54,473 bases of DNA from Clostridiales bacterium DTU069 (GCA_001512485.1 LFRV01000113.1:1-54473), one strand, 5' to 3'. Counted from the first letter of the stretch, positions 19,500-28,388 are shown. Numbers and translations are program-made. The notes: generated by a model from the sequence alone, not told the origin.

Positions 19500-21458
19500 A
19501 TGCCTGTTTCGGAAGCGTATATGCGTGCAAAAAGGTTGGGTTTAAAAGAGTACTCAAAATATATATCCCAGGGGCGTAACGGATACCTGCCCTATCTTGA
19601 CGGTATACTGAAAAATGTCGAAATTGTATCCGAGATTGATTTGGGAATTATCGATATCCCTCTTAAAAAGGTAAAAGGCACATATACATATATGCGAAGC
19701 CTTTCGTTTGCGAGAAATTTTATGCCGTTGATGAAAGAGGACTCGGAATTCGCAATTAAGTGGGATGCAGTTTATCATGCGCAGATAAATGAAGGGCTTA
19801 GGGAGCCCGTTAAAGTATACGAATACCTGAACTGGTTTTATGTAATCGAAGGGAATAAACGCATCAGCGTATTGAAATATATGGATGTGTTAAGATACAG
19901 CGCGAATGTGATACGAATGATTCCGAAATACGACGAAAACAACAAGGATATACGCCTTTATTACGCGTTTCTTAAGTTTTATAAGAATACGGGCATTAAT
20001 AGTATATGGTTTTCGGAAGAAAAAAGCTTTAATGAACTGTGGAAGCTTATCAGGAACTACGAACCGCCGGCGACCGCGTATAAAACGGATGACCGCTTTA
20101 TGTATTTTGCGAGTGCGGTATACGGCGTGTTCCGGAAGGTATACCTTGAGCTCGGTGGGCAGAGGCTGCCGATTACGACAGGCGACGCTTTCCTGGATTA
20201 TATTAAGATAAACGGTGTGCCGGAACAATACGATGATGAGGAATTAAAACCTTTGCTCCGGAGGTTCATTGTTGAGTTGGAATATTACAAGCGCAGCGAA
20301 ATTGAAGTGCAAACGGAGCCTGACTTAATCGCGGAGGGTGGGCTGTTCAGCCGGCTTTCAACGATAATAAGGCACGGTGACAGGATAAAGGTCGGTTTCG
20401 CCCTTGCGAAAGACATAAAAACATCAAGCTGGTCTTATGCGCATGAGCTTGGCAGGATGCATCTTGAAAAAGTAATGGGGGATAATGTGAGCACGGTCAG
20501 CATTGACAATGTTCCGGAGTCGATTGATGCCTACGCCGGTTTGAAAGAATTGGTTGACCGGGGCTGCCAGGTAGTTTTCTCAACAAGCCCGTTAATGATA
20601 AACGCGACGCTGAAAATAGCGTTGGAATTCCCGAATATTGTTTTTCTTAATTGTTCGGGAACGTATTCGTTCAAGCATGTGCATACATATTTCGGACGCA
20701 TTCACGAACCGCGTTTTTTATCCGGATTGATAGCCGGTTCGCTTACAAAATCGAATAAAGTCGGGTATGCCGCCACTTGTCCCGCAGCGGAAGTTGTAAG
20801 CGGCATAAATGCTTTTGCCATTGGCGCTAAAATGGTTAATCCACGGGTCGAAGTTTTTGTTGAATGGATGGAAGAATGGGATAACGAAGAAAAATCAAGG
20901 AATGTCGTAAATCTTCTTGCGTCCAGTGGAGCGGATATTATCTGTCATCATAATACTCTTGCTTACCGCAAGTTTTCAAAAATGTACGGTGTGTTTACCG
21001 TCATTCCGGAAGAGTCAAATAATAACTTTGTACCGGACAAGTACCTCGCGGTTCCGGTATGGAACTGGGGAATATTCTACGAAAAAATAACAAGAAGCAT
21101 ATTAAGCGGCGCGACACGCCCGTACGGGGATATTCAATCATCGGGCAAAGGGAGCTTCCGCAGTTATTGGTGGGGGATGGATTCGGATATTATCGACTTC
21201 TTTTATTCGAAAAGATCCATTCCGAGCCAAACACAAAAACTTGTTGAGGTCATGAAGGACGCGATAAGAAATGGCAAGCTGCAAATATTCTCAGGTCCGC
21301 TGTATGACCAGAAAGGCGTATTGAGATTGCCGGCGGGCAAAGACGCTTCACGGCGTGAAATACTGTCAATGGATTGGCTTGTTGACTTTGTTCACGGGAG
21401 CATTCCCGAATGCGAAGGCAATATGTTTACCGATTTGTCCACAGGAAAGACTACCTGA
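19500..21458 (+). CDS. ParB/Srx-like domain fused to a cytoplasmic BMP-type ligand-binding domain
   Basis: 652 aa without signal peptide or TM segment. The N-terminal ~250 residues include YVIEGNKRISVLKYMD (Gly118-Asn-Lys-Arg121), resembling the GxxR nucleotide-binding motif of ParB/sulfiredoxin folds. From about residue 290 (DRIKVGFALAKDIKTSSWSYAHELG) onwards it matches the BMP/PnrA (Med) family of periplasmic-binding-like domains, with GCQVVFSTSPLM, VFLNCSGT and YFGRIHEPRFLSGLIAGSL. BMP proteins usually bind nucleosides outside the cell as lipoproteins; here the domain is in the cytoplasm. A role as an intracellular purine-nucleoside sensor is inference. I have the impression that this architecture recurs in Clostridia. 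Confidence 0.8.
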   Translation: MPVSEAYMRAKRLGLKEYSKYISQGRNGYLPYLDGILKNVEIVSEIDLGIIDIPLKKVKGTYTYMRSLSFARNFMPLMKEDSEFAIKWDAVYHAQINEGLREPVKVYEYLNWFYVIEGNKRISVLKYMDVLRYSANVIRMIPKYDENNKDIRLYYAFLKFYKNTGINSIWFSEEKSFNELWKLIRNYEPPATAYKTDDRFMYFASAVYGVFRKVYLELGGQRLPITTGDAFLDYIKINGVPEQYDDEELKPLLRRFIVELEYYKRSEIEVQTEPDLIAEGGLFSRLSTIIRHGDRIKVGFALAKDIKTSSWSYAHELGRMHLEKVMGDNVSTVSIDNVPESIDAYAGLKELVDRGCQVVFSTSPLMINATLKIALEFPNIVFLNCSGTYSFKHVHTYFGRIHEPRFLSGLIAGSLTKSNKVGYAATCPAAEVVSGINAFAIGAKMVNPRVEVFVEWMEEWDNEEKSRNVVNLLASSGADIICHHNTLAYRKFSKMYGVFTVIPEESNNNFVPDKYLAVPVWNWGIFYEKITRSILSGATRPYGDIQSSGKGSFRSYWWGMDSDIIDFFYSKRSIPSQTQKLVEVMKDAIRNGKLQIFSGPLYDQKGVLRLPAGKDASRREILSMDWLVDFVHGSIPECEGNMFTDLSTGKTT

Positions 21459-21465
21459 TTAAGAA

Positions 21466-22053
21466 TCAGATATCGATAAAATAATGATCGTAACCGTTTA
21501 TTATCGTGGTATCGCCGTACTTATGGATACGTTCCAGGCGCCCGTAATTCAAATGCATGTGACCGTGAAACATATATCTTGGCTTATACTTGTCCATTAG
21601 TGTCAGGAAACTTTTAAACCCGGTATGGGTGAGGCCGGGTCCATCCCCTATTCCGTAGGGCGGGGCATGGGTGACGAGAATGTCAAATCCGTTGTTTTTT
21701 CTGAGCTGCCACCTTAATTTTTTTATGCGTTTTTCCATATCCTTTTCACTGTACTGGTGAGCGCGGCCGCTGTATAACATACTTCCACCAAGGCCTAAAA
21801 ACCGTACGCCTTTATATGTTTCTATTACGCCGTCAATGCAGTCGCAGCCTTCAGGTGGATGGTGTTTGTAGGTGGTATCGTGATTTCCGTGCACGTAAAA
21901 CAGCGGAACATTTACCATTGTAACAAGGAAAGAAAGGTAACTTGCCTGCATGTCCCCGCAGGAAATGATAAGCTCAACGCCCTTAAACCTTTCAGGATTA
22001 AAATAATCCCAGAAATATTCGTTTTCCTTATCCGACACCAGAAGAATTCTCAT
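21466..22053 (-). CDS. Calcineurin-like metallophosphoesterase (YfcE-like)
   Basis: 195 aa, cytoplasmic. Motifs in order: SCGD (near residue 32), GNHD (56), THAPPYGIGDGPG (130) and GHMH (166), which supply most metal ligands of the calcineurin-like phosphoesterase fold. The first motif is unusual: DxH is expected in the N-terminal strand, but the sequence reads VSDKENEY, so the His ligand appears replaced by Glu. Substrate unknown; YfcE-type enzymes hydrolyse phosphodiesters. The gene converges on the BMP-fusion gene with a 7-bp gap. Confidence 0.85.
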   Translation of the reverse strand: MRILLVSDKENEYFWDYFNPERFKGVELIISCGDMQASYLSFLVTMVNVPLFYVHGNHDTTYKHHPPEGCDCIDGVIETYKGVRFLGLGGSMLYSGRAHQYSEKDMEKRIKKLRWQLRKNNGFDILVTHAPPYGIGDGPGLTHTGFKSFLTLMDKYKPRYMFHGHMHLNYGRLERIHKYGDTTIINGYDHYFIDI

Positions 22054-22173
22054 TCGGCCCTCCAGCCAATTGTTATTTATTCAAGCCAATACCTTATAAA
22101 GCTAATAAGTACCGTAAAACCACGCAAAATGATGTTACCCATAAAACCTTCCGTTGTAACATCGAAAAGCATA

Positions 22174-23046
22174 TCACAAGTGAAACTTTTTCTGCAAGTA
22201 CACGCGGAATTCTTCGTTGCTTTGCACGAAAAGCAGGAATATCGATACTGGTATGCCTACGCCCGCAACGATATAAGACCAGATCATCTTAAACTGCTCA
22301 AAAACAAAACGGTTAATAATGAATTCCGTACCGATGCAAAAAAGGCTTAACGCAAAAAATATGAGACCTGGAAAACCTATTCCCTTAAATGGTCTAAAAC
22401 GCGAAAGGAAAAGGACTATCAGCGTGAATACCAGAATAAGGGATAAAATGGGAAGCGCGAGTTCAAAGAACCACACGGACTTTGTTGCCTGTTCTATCAG
22501 GTATAGGTATAAACCGGTACTTATATACGCAATAATAAACATGAAATATTTATTCTTCTTACCGAACAGGTAAACCAGAAGAAACCATACCCATACCAAA
22601 AGCAACGACGCGACAGGAAATACCGACCAGTACAGATTTCCGCCCGAATAAATATCCAGCGATATTAAAAACAATACAACCGAATAAATATCAATTGTGA
22701 TAACCTTAATAAAACTATACCGTTTCATTAATGCCGGATAAGCCATCAGTATCCACAGCAGAAGCAGCGATGCGACGGGGTAGAAAGACCACGTGACGGT
22801 ACGGTTGCTTTTAAAATCGATCATCAGGCACACAACCATTGGTATCACAATAATAAAGGTCATTAAATAGACAAATGCTTTACTTGGGACAAGATTAACA
22901 TGCCGGGGCCGTATTCTTTGGCTGCGATCAGGGTAAGGCCGGTATTCTTCGTCCGTTTCTTCCCTGTAATAAACAGGAGTATTGCAAAGTGGGCACGCGG
23001 TTAAATTCCGCTCAAGCTCAACACCGCACTTAACGCAGTAAGCCAT
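22174..23046 (-). CDS. Zinc-ribbon polytopic membrane protein (DUF6320-like)
   Basis: About 290 aa. The N-terminus carries a zinc ribbon (MAYCVKCG...CPLCNTPVYY), followed by a short linker and about eight hydrophobic segments, then a soluble end (SNEEFRVYLQKKFHL). It resembles the DUF6320 family. The start at 23046 is preferred over 23067 because AAAGGATGG is suitably placed and the zinc ribbon begins at once. It follows the acyltransferase gene by 17 bp and is surely in the same operon. I believe this pairing recurs in Clostridia. Function unknown; a membrane partner of the acyltransferase is a guess. Confidence 0.8.
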   Translation of the reverse strand: MAYCVKCGVELERNLTACPLCNTPVYYREETDEEYRPYPDRSQRIRPRHVNLVPSKAFVYLMTFIIVIPMVVCLMIDFKSNRTVTWSFYPVASLLLLWILMAYPALMKRYSFIKVITIDIYSVVLFLISLDIYSGGNLYWSVFPVASLLLVWVWFLLVYLFGKKNKYFMFIIAYISTGLYLYLIEQATKSVWFFELALPILSLILVFTLIVLFLSRFRPFKGIGFPGLIFFALSLFCIGTEFIINRFVFEQFKMIWSYIVAGVGIPVSIFLLFVQSNEEFRVYLQKKFHL

Positions 23047-23063
23047 AATACCATCCTTTCCGT

Positions 23064-24374
23064 TCAATTTTCAAATTCATGCATATTGCTTTCAATTTTT
23101 ATGTGTATACCCATCTTCACGAGCTTTGTAAAAAAGGTCCTTTCAAGTTCAGCCTCATTTATAAGCCGCCCGAATGAAATATACAAACTGTCTTTGAATC
23201 CGGTGACCGAGCATCCGGTTTTATTTATAGTCCCGGGCGCGGGAATAAATTCAATCCGTTCGACATACTTTTCCATTTCAGCCGGAAGCTTTATCATGCC
23301 CAGGTTGGAAATAGTTCCGGAATAAAGATTCTCACCGAGGCGTTTATAAATAAACGGCAGAAACAACTTTTTAATAAACAACGGGACAATTCTGACAAAA
23401 GGGTTGCGTTGGCCCCCGACGTTACGGCTCAACTGCCTGCTTATCGATTTTTCATTTATTTCCGATTTCATACTGTTTTGAACTATCTTCAATATTTCTT
23501 CAAAGGAGTACTCTCCAAGCCTCGGGTCAATTCCCGGAATAACAAAAAGTGAGAAATTGCGCATTGTCTTCGAAGGGTATATATTTCTCATATTCACCGG
23601 AACGGAAATAGATATCGGACGTTTACGGCGTATGTTTTTCACATATTTGTCCTGGATGGCCTGCATTGAATCAATATAAACCGCAGCCAAAAGGACTGTC
23701 AGCGAAACATTCCTCTTTTTAGCTTCGGCCAGAATATCGTTTAGCGGGGTAATCCCTGTAATCACGTAATAAATGCCTTTCTTTACGAGTTTTCCGGGAA
23801 GATGATAAGCCGGTTCCCTTGTCTCGGGAAGCGGAAGAGACGGTTTGTAGAAGCGGTTGTACGCATCTTCGAATTCGCCGCTGTCCGGTTCTTCGTCTAC
23901 GGTAAATATCCCGCCTGGTTCACCGGGATTCTTACCGGTTTCTTTCAAATATTCATAAACAAGCGCTTTTAAAAAGGTTACAGCGCCTGTACCGTCCGTC
24001 AGCACATGACAAAATTCCACTGCTATTCTCCTGTGGTAATATCGGACACGGAACAAAAAACCGCGGTTGGCAATAGTTGAAAGACGACCGCATGGATATT
24101 TCACGTCTTTTTCAACACGCGGTATATTAGGATTGTGTTCAAGATAATACCAGAACAGCCCGCGGCTGAGCCTGACCCTGTAATATGGAAACCTGTCGAT
24201 AATTCTCACAAGAGCGTTTTGCAGGGCGGCAGGATCAACCGCTTCGGTAAGAGTCGCGGCAAAACGGAACATAGTAGTGATTCTTGCGGATTGGATTGAA
24301 GGATATATTATTGCGGCGTTATCAAGCCGGTACCATCCGGCGCTTTTTTTAGAAGCCTCTTTTTTATTTGCCAT
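23064..24374 (-). CDS. Condensation/alcohol-acetyltransferase-like protein
   Basis: About 436 aa. Belongs to the broad CoA-dependent acyltransferase/condensation superfamily: the motif HVLTDG (HxxxDG, in FCHVLTDGTGAV) is the catalytic signature. The C-terminal half has PISISVPVNMRN and SNLGMIKLP, typical of the PapA5/ATF-like branch. The start MANKKEAS at 24374 has GGAGATG ahead; upstream in-frame codons to 24503 run into the repeat element and are rejected. It probably transfers an acyl group to an alcohol or amine; the acceptor cannot be told. Operon partner is the zinc-ribbon membrane protein. Confidence 0.82.
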   Translation of the reverse strand: MANKKEASKKSAGWYRLDNAAIIYPSIQSARITTMFRFAATLTEAVDPAALQNALVRIIDRFPYYRVRLSRGLFWYYLEHNPNIPRVEKDVKYPCGRLSTIANRGFLFRVRYYHRRIAVEFCHVLTDGTGAVTFLKALVYEYLKETGKNPGEPGGIFTVDEEPDSGEFEDAYNRFYKPSLPLPETREPAYHLPGKLVKKGIYYVITGITPLNDILAEAKKRNVSLTVLLAAVYIDSMQAIQDKYVKNIRRKRPISISVPVNMRNIYPSKTMRNFSLFVIPGIDPRLGEYSFEEILKIVQNSMKSEINEKSISRQLSRNVGGQRNPFVRIVPLFIKKLFLPFIYKRLGENLYSGTISNLGMIKLPAEMEKYVERIEFIPAPGTINKTGCSVTGFKDSLYISFGRLINEAELERTFFTKLVKMGIHIKIESNMHEFEN

Positions 24375-24477
24375 AACATCTCCTTCCGTATTATGCATAT
24401 CATAATAACATAATATCATGAATTTAAGAAAATAATAAGATTTCCGCTTCACATATTTTGCATTGTTACTACCCTTT

Positions 24478-24683
24478 GAACTATTGTACAATAACGTCAA
24501 CAAGGAGCTTCATTAGCAAGAGCTATACAGTTCAGCTCGGGCAAGTCGAAACTCGTAAAAATGCTTTGAATTATTTTTTTGCAGGAAGCATTTTTGCTCA
24601 GACAGTCGACTTGCTTATCCTCGCTCTGACTGTATATCTCTATGCTTCATTCCGCTATAGTTTCCGTTATTGTACAATAGTTC
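24478..24683 (+). mobile_element. MITE-like palindromic element, copy B
   Basis: 206 bp with perfect 19-bp terminal inverted repeats (GAACTATTGTACAATAACG at the left, its complement at the right). The repeat itself contains the 12-bp palindrome TATTGTACAATA. Both halves oppose each other (for example AAAATGCTT against AAGCATTTT around 24558-24597), so one strand can fold into a long hairpin. It lies between the acyltransferase start and ybaB, opposite in orientation to copies A and C. Confidence 0.85.
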
Positions 24684-24786
24684 TTCAGAACAAGCAGTAA
24701 CACAGCGGGTGATATACGGGTCGAGCCATTGCTGCCGCGTTCCGGTTGGTACGCGGCTCTGGTTCGGGTGCTTTCGGTGACGACGG
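24684..24786. repeat. Repeat module 2 (copy B flank)
   Basis: 24717-24786 matches the complement of 8002-8071 at 68 of 70 positions, and CAGCGGGTG before it also matches. As in copy A it lies directly outside the same end of the palindromic element, so element and module form one composite unit. It has no credible coding frame. Confidence 0.78.
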
Positions 24787-24851
24787 AGAATAAAAAAGGG
24801 GAAACGAAACACCCGAAACAGGACCCGCGGGAATTCATTATGCGGCAATTG

Positions 24852-24880
24852 TTGAAAATAAAGTGTGCAAATAATATAAT
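24852..24880 (+). promoter_or_regulatory. Sigma-A promoter of ybaB-recR-galU
   Basis: TTGAAA (24852-24857), a 17-bp spacer and a perfect TATAAT (24875-24880). It lies 28 bp before the ybaB start. It explains transcription of ybaB-recR without the usual upstream dnaX. Confidence 0.75.
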
Positions 24881-24908
24881 GGATTTAAAAATAGAAGGAG
24901 AGGTTTCA

Positions 24909-25262
24909 ATGGCAAAAAGAGGAGGTTTCCCCAGGGGAGGAATCGGAGGCGCGAATATTAACAATTTAATGAAACAGGCAATGAAAGTTCAGCAGGATAT
25001 GGAAAAGGCTAAAGAAGAGCTTGCCAGCAAGACTGTTGAAGCTTCCAGCGGAGGGGGAGCTGTTAAAGTAACCGCAACTTGCGATAAAGTCATTCAATCG
25101 GTTGAAATCTCGCAGGAAGTTGTTGATCCGGACGATGTGGAAATGCTTCAGGACCTTGTTATGGCCGCGATAAATGAAGTACTGAGAAAAGCGGACGAAG
25201 AGGTTCAGGCGGCATTAGGCAGGTTTACCGGCGGTATGGGGAACATCCCCGGGTTGTTTTAA
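24909..25262 (+). CDS. Nucleoid-associated protein YbaB/EbfC
   Basis: 117 aa. A small dimeric DNA-binding protein usually co-transcribed with recR. It has a Gly-rich N-terminus (KRGGFPRGGIGGANINNLMKQ), a central helix (MKVQQDMEKAKEEL), the conserved SGGGAVKVTATC block, DPDDVEMLQDLVMAAINEVLRKA and a Gly/Met-rich tail. The start at 24909 is set by AAGGAGAGG; in-frame codons further upstream run into repeat module 2. It is normally the middle gene of dnaX-ybaB-recR; dnaX is missing here. Confidence 0.95.
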   Translation: MAKRGGFPRGGIGGANINNLMKQAMKVQQDMEKAKEELASKTVEASSGGGAVKVTATCDKVIQSVEISQEVVDPDDVEMLQDLVMAAINEVLRKADEEVQAALGRFTGGMGNIPGLF

Positions 25263-25283
25263 TAACTTGTACGGGAGATTAAT

Positions 25284-25883
25284 ATGAGTATGTATGTGGC
25301 GCCTGTGGCAAAGCTGATAGACGAATTCGAAAAACTTCCCGGAATCGGGCATAAGACAGCGCAGCGGTTAGCGTTTCATATATTGAATATGCCTGCAGAT
25401 AAAGCGATCGGGTTTGCGAAAGCAATAGTAGAGGCTAAAAGAATTGTTAAATATTGTTCTGTCTGCGGGGATCTGACGGATATTGATCCATGCAGGGTTT
25501 GCGGGAGCGATAAAAGGGATCGCTCGATTATTTGCGTCGTGGAGAATCCGCGCGATGTAGTCGCGATGGAAAAAGTAAGGGAGTACAACGGGCTTTATCA
25601 CGTTTTGCACGGTGTTATCTCTCCTATGGAAGGTATAGGCCCGAACGATATCAACATTAAGGCGCTTTTAAAGCGCATAAGTGAAGCAGACATAGGCGAA
25701 GTAATATTAGCTACGAATCCGGATGTTGAAGGAGAAGCTACTGCGATGTATCTTGCGAAGCTGATAAAGCCGATGGGCGTGAAGACAACAAGGATCGCTC
25801 ACGGCCTTCCGGTCGGAGGAGACCTTGAGTATGCCGATGAAGTAACACTTGCAAAATCACTGGAAGGAAGAAGAGAGATATAG
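25284..25883 (+). CDS. recR: Recombination mediator RecR
   Basis: 199 aa, standard length. Acts with RecF/RecO to load RecA at gaps. Features in order: helix-hairpin-helix ([20 protein letters not shown], residues 12-31), zinc finger (CSVCGDLTD...CRVC, about 54-73), Toprim domain ([14 protein letters not shown]...[16 protein letters not shown]) and the Walker-B-like tail (ARGL-type [20 protein letters not shown]). It follows ybaB by 21 bp and has GGGAG ahead. galU follows 12 bp later, so the three genes form one operon. Confidence 0.98.
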   Translation: MSMYVAPVAKLIDEFEKLPGIGHKTAQRLAFHILNMPADKAIGFAKAIVEAKRIVKYCSVCGDLTDIDPCRVCGSDKRDRSIICVVENPRDVVAMEKVREYNGLYHVLHGVISPMEGIGPNDINIKALLKRISEADIGEVILATNPDVEGEATAMYLAKLIKPMGVKTTRIAHGLPVGGDLEYADEVTLAKSLEGRREI

Positions 25884-25895
25884 GAGGAAAAACGT

Positions 25896-26762
25896 ATGAA
25901 GGTGCATAAAGCGATTATTCCTGCGGCGGGGCTGGGTACCCGTTTTTTACCGGCAACGAAGGCACAGCCGAAAGAAATGCTTCCTATCGTTGATACGCCA
26001 ACAATACAGTTTATTGTCGAAGAAGCGGTGTCATCGGGGATAGAAGACATTATAATTGTTACCGGCAGGAGTAAAAGAGCGATTGAAGATCATTTCGACA
26101 AGTCGTATGAACTCGAAGAAGCACTTAAAAAAAGCGGAAAAGAGGATTTACTCTCCCAGATCCGGGATATTTCAAATCTTGTAAATATACATTATATCCG
26201 TCAAAAGGAGCCAAAAGGGCTTGGCCATGCAATATACTGTGCGAAAGCGTTTATCGGAAACGAACCGTTTGCCGTGCTGCTTGGGGATGATATCGTGAAA
26301 TCCGACGAACCATGCCTTAAGCAGTTGCTTAATGTATATAATGAATATAAAACCACAATACTTGGCGTTCAAAAGGTGCCGGAGAATGAAGTATCAAGTT
26401 ATGGAATTGTCAGCGGGAAACAGATTGATGAAAGAGTGGTAAAAGTCAATGATATGGTAGAAAAGCCCGATATTGACAAGGCACCTTCAAATACCGCTAT
26501 TCTCGGCCGTTATATAATAACGCCGGCTATTTTTTCGCATCTTGAAAACATACCACCCGGGAAAAACGGGGAAATTCAGTTAACGGATGCGTTAAAAAGC
26601 CTAATGAAAGAAGAAGCGATATACGCGTACCATTTTATAGGCAAACGGTATGATGTAGGCAACAGAATGGGGTTTTTAAAAGCGACGGTTGAATTCGCCC
26701 TTGAACGCGACGATTTAAAGGATGAATTCAGGGCCTGGCTGAAGCAGTTATTAAAAGACTGA
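25896..26762 (+). CDS. galU: UTP-glucose-1-phosphate uridylyltransferase
   Basis: 288 aa. Makes UDP-glucose from UTP and glucose-1-phosphate for wall polymers, glycolipids and exopolysaccharide. The nucleotidyl-transferase signature AAGLGTRFLPATKAQPKEMLPI is at residues 9-30. Other family blocks are FVLLGDD-type AVLLGDDIV, MVEKP and KRYDVGNRMGFLKA. TAGGAGG precedes the ATG. The gene is in operon with recR, an unusual neighbour functionally but close enough (12 bp) to be co-transcribed. A terminator follows. Confidence 0.97.
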   Translation: MKVHKAIIPAAGLGTRFLPATKAQPKEMLPIVDTPTIQFIVEEAVSSGIEDIIIVTGRSKRAIEDHFDKSYELEEALKKSGKEDLLSQIRDISNLVNIHYIRQKEPKGLGHAIYCAKAFIGNEPFAVLLGDDIVKSDEPCLKQLLNVYNEYKTTILGVQKVPENEVSSYGIVSGKQIDERVVKVNDMVEKPDIDKAPSNTAILGRYIITPAIFSHLENIPPGKNGEIQLTDALKSLMKEEAIYAYHFIGKRYDVGNRMGFLKATVEFALERDDLKDEFRAWLKQLLKD

Positions 26763-26797
26763 AGATAGTGATGACCAAATCCAGCGATTATGTTAAA

Positions 26798-26824
26798 AAG
26801 CCGGTACTTTTTAAGTACCGGCTT
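26798..26824. terminator. Bidirectional terminator between galU and mecA
   Basis: A perfect 12-bp stem AAGCCGGTACTT/AAGTACCGGCTT with a 3-nt loop. It lies between two convergent genes. The T tract is short on the plus strand, but the stem is strong and has AAAA at its left, giving a T tract on the minus strand. Confidence 0.8.
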
Positions 26825-26853
26825 ATCCATGCATAAATACTGTATAGGGATTC

Positions 26854-27480
26854 TTATATCATTGATGCAAATACATTTATTGCGCCATGCTCGACCATTA
26901 ATTTCCCGTACTCATTCAAATAGCCTTCAAAAAACAGAACATTTGCAACCCTGTCCCCGTATTCGGACAAAATGTTTTCTATCTTGTTCATACTCTGGCT
27001 CAAAGCGTCAACCTTTCGAAGCACGAGATAGTATGAACCTTCGCACTGATATACTGAACTGTCTCCACTGTAAAGAGGTTCTAACCGGGCAGCAAGCATG
27101 CATAAATCCTCGAATGTTTCGAGATTATATATCATGACGGTGGAACATATGCTGCTGGTTTTCCTTTTTATTCTCAGATCATTGCGCCTGTACCTGTTTT
27201 TTATAAATTTCTGAATAGATTCAAAGTCGCCGTCTTCGTCAATTTTTGTTATTGTGATTACAAAACCCTGGTCGATATCCGTTACCGCCTCAATACATAA
27301 TTGGGATTCATGTGTCTCAAAACCAAGTTCAAGCTCTGCCTGTTCCATCAGATCCCAAAAAAGCTCCTGGGTTTCGGGAGAGTTGTAGTTAAAAGAGGAA
27401 AGATCGATGTCCCGTTCTTCCAGGTCGTCAAACGTAACGAATATGCGTATTTTGTTATCGTTTATTTTTTCAATTCTCAT
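26854..27480 (-). CDS. mecA: MecA-family adaptor protein
   Basis: 208 aa. MecA adaptors hand substrate proteins to the ClpC AAA+ unfoldase. The family N-terminus MRIEKINDNKIRIFVTFDDLEERDI is clear, followed by an acidic linker and the C-terminal ClpC-binding domain (from TVMIYNLETFEDLCMLAARL, with YYLVLRKV and NVLFFEGYLNEYGK-LMVEHGAI). Length fits the family (about 200-240). Whether its substrates include ComK-like or sporulation factors cannot be told. Two -10 sequences lie upstream, framed by three identical 8-mers. Confidence 0.93.
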   Translation of the reverse strand: MRIEKINDNKIRIFVTFDDLEERDIDLSSFNYNSPETQELFWDLMEQAELELGFETHESQLCIEAVTDIDQGFVITITKIDEDGDFESIQKFIKNRYRRNDLRIKRKTSSICSTVMIYNLETFEDLCMLAARLEPLYSGDSSVYQCEGSYYLVLRKVDALSQSMNKIENILSEYGDRVANVLFFEGYLNEYGKLMVEHGAINVFASMI

Positions 27481-27520
27481 GTCTGTTATCCTCTTTTTTT
27501 TATTTGAATACCATTTTAAT

Positions 27521-27646
27521 CGGTATTTGTTGCACTTATCTTAATACTATTATACTTTGAAAATACCGCATTGAGAAGTACCAAATTATTGCTTTTACTT
27601 TGATTATACTGTAATATCTCGTTTAATCAAGTATAATTCGGTATTT
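27521..27646 (-). promoter_or_regulatory. mecA promoter region with three AAATACCG boxes
   Basis: On the minus strand, TTGATT (27625-27630) is 16 bp from TATAAT (27603-27608); a second TATAAT lies at 27549-27554 with a poor -35. The 8-mer AAATACCG occurs exactly three times, at 27521-27528 and 27639-27646 (minus strand) and 27561-27568 (plus strand), surrounding both. The boxes do not match the CtsR or HrcA consensus. Confidence 0.45.
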
Positions 27647-27797
27647 CTTTTATTTTTGGGTATCTAAATATTTTACATATCATATTTCCCCAAAAAATGA
27701 ATTCTTAATCAAAAAGCAGGAACAATATTCCCATAAAGGTATTGCAGGTGTATAATTATGTCTAACAGTAATGTAAAAATGAAGGGTTTTGTGACGT

Positions 27798-28388
27798 ATG
27801 AAGCAATTAATTCTGGCCTCGCAGTCACCAAGGCGAAAAATGCTGCTGCAGCAGATAGGCGTACCATTTTCCGTATTTCCTTCCGATATAATAGAGCCGA
27901 TAAATAATAATATGAGTCCCGACAGAATGGTTATGGATTTATCTGAAAAAAAAGCGGAACAGGTATGCAGGAGACTGGAACACGGTTCCAAGGGCTCACA
28001 TATTGTGCTTGCAGCCGATACTGTTGTTGTTTTGGACGATGTTGTTATGGGAAAACCAAATAGTCCGGAAGAAGCGTTCGGTATGCTTGAATCGCTTTCG
28101 GGCAGGTGGCATGAAGTGGTAACGGGAGTTGCGTTGATAGATGTTGATTCGGCGAAAAAAAAGACTCATGCCGAAAAAACGAGAGTAAAAATACGCAAAC
28201 TATCAAAAGAGACAATACTGCGGTATATTGAAAGCGGAGAGCCTTTTGATAAGGCCGGTGCCTATGGTATTCAAGGGCTTGGCGCGCTTTTGGTTGAAAA
28301 ATTGCAGGGTTGTTATTATAATGTTGTAGGACTCCCGTTGTACAGGGTATCAGTAATGCTTAATGATATGGGTTTTAATATTTTGTGA
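27798..28388 (+). CDS. maf: Maf-like nucleotide pyrophosphatase
   Basis: 196 aa. Hydrolyses non-canonical or modified nucleoside triphosphates and can inhibit septation when over-produced. Family blocks: [16 protein letters not shown] at the N-terminus, [15 protein letters not shown] in the middle, [11 protein letters not shown], and [15 protein letters not shown] near the end. The ribosome site is weak (GAAGGG about 12 bp before the ATG). A TATAAT at 27751-27756 could be its -10, without a convincing -35. As is usual in Firmicutes it heads the mre region, but radC, often between maf and mreB, is absent. Confidence 0.95.
   Translation: MKQLILASQSPRRKMLLQQIGVPFSVFPSDIIEPINNNMSPDRMVMDLSEKKAEQVCRRLEHGSKGSHIVLAADTVVVLDDVVMGKPNSPEEAFGMLESLSGRWHEVVTGVALIDVDSAKKKTHAEKTRVKIRKLSKETILRYIESGEPFDKAGAYGIQGLGALLVEKLQGCYYNVVGLPLYRVSVMLNDMGFNIL

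Noticed and set aside
24729-24908. N-terminal extension of ybaB
   Set aside because: In frame but covers repeat module 2 and the promoter; the true start has a good ribosome site at 24909.
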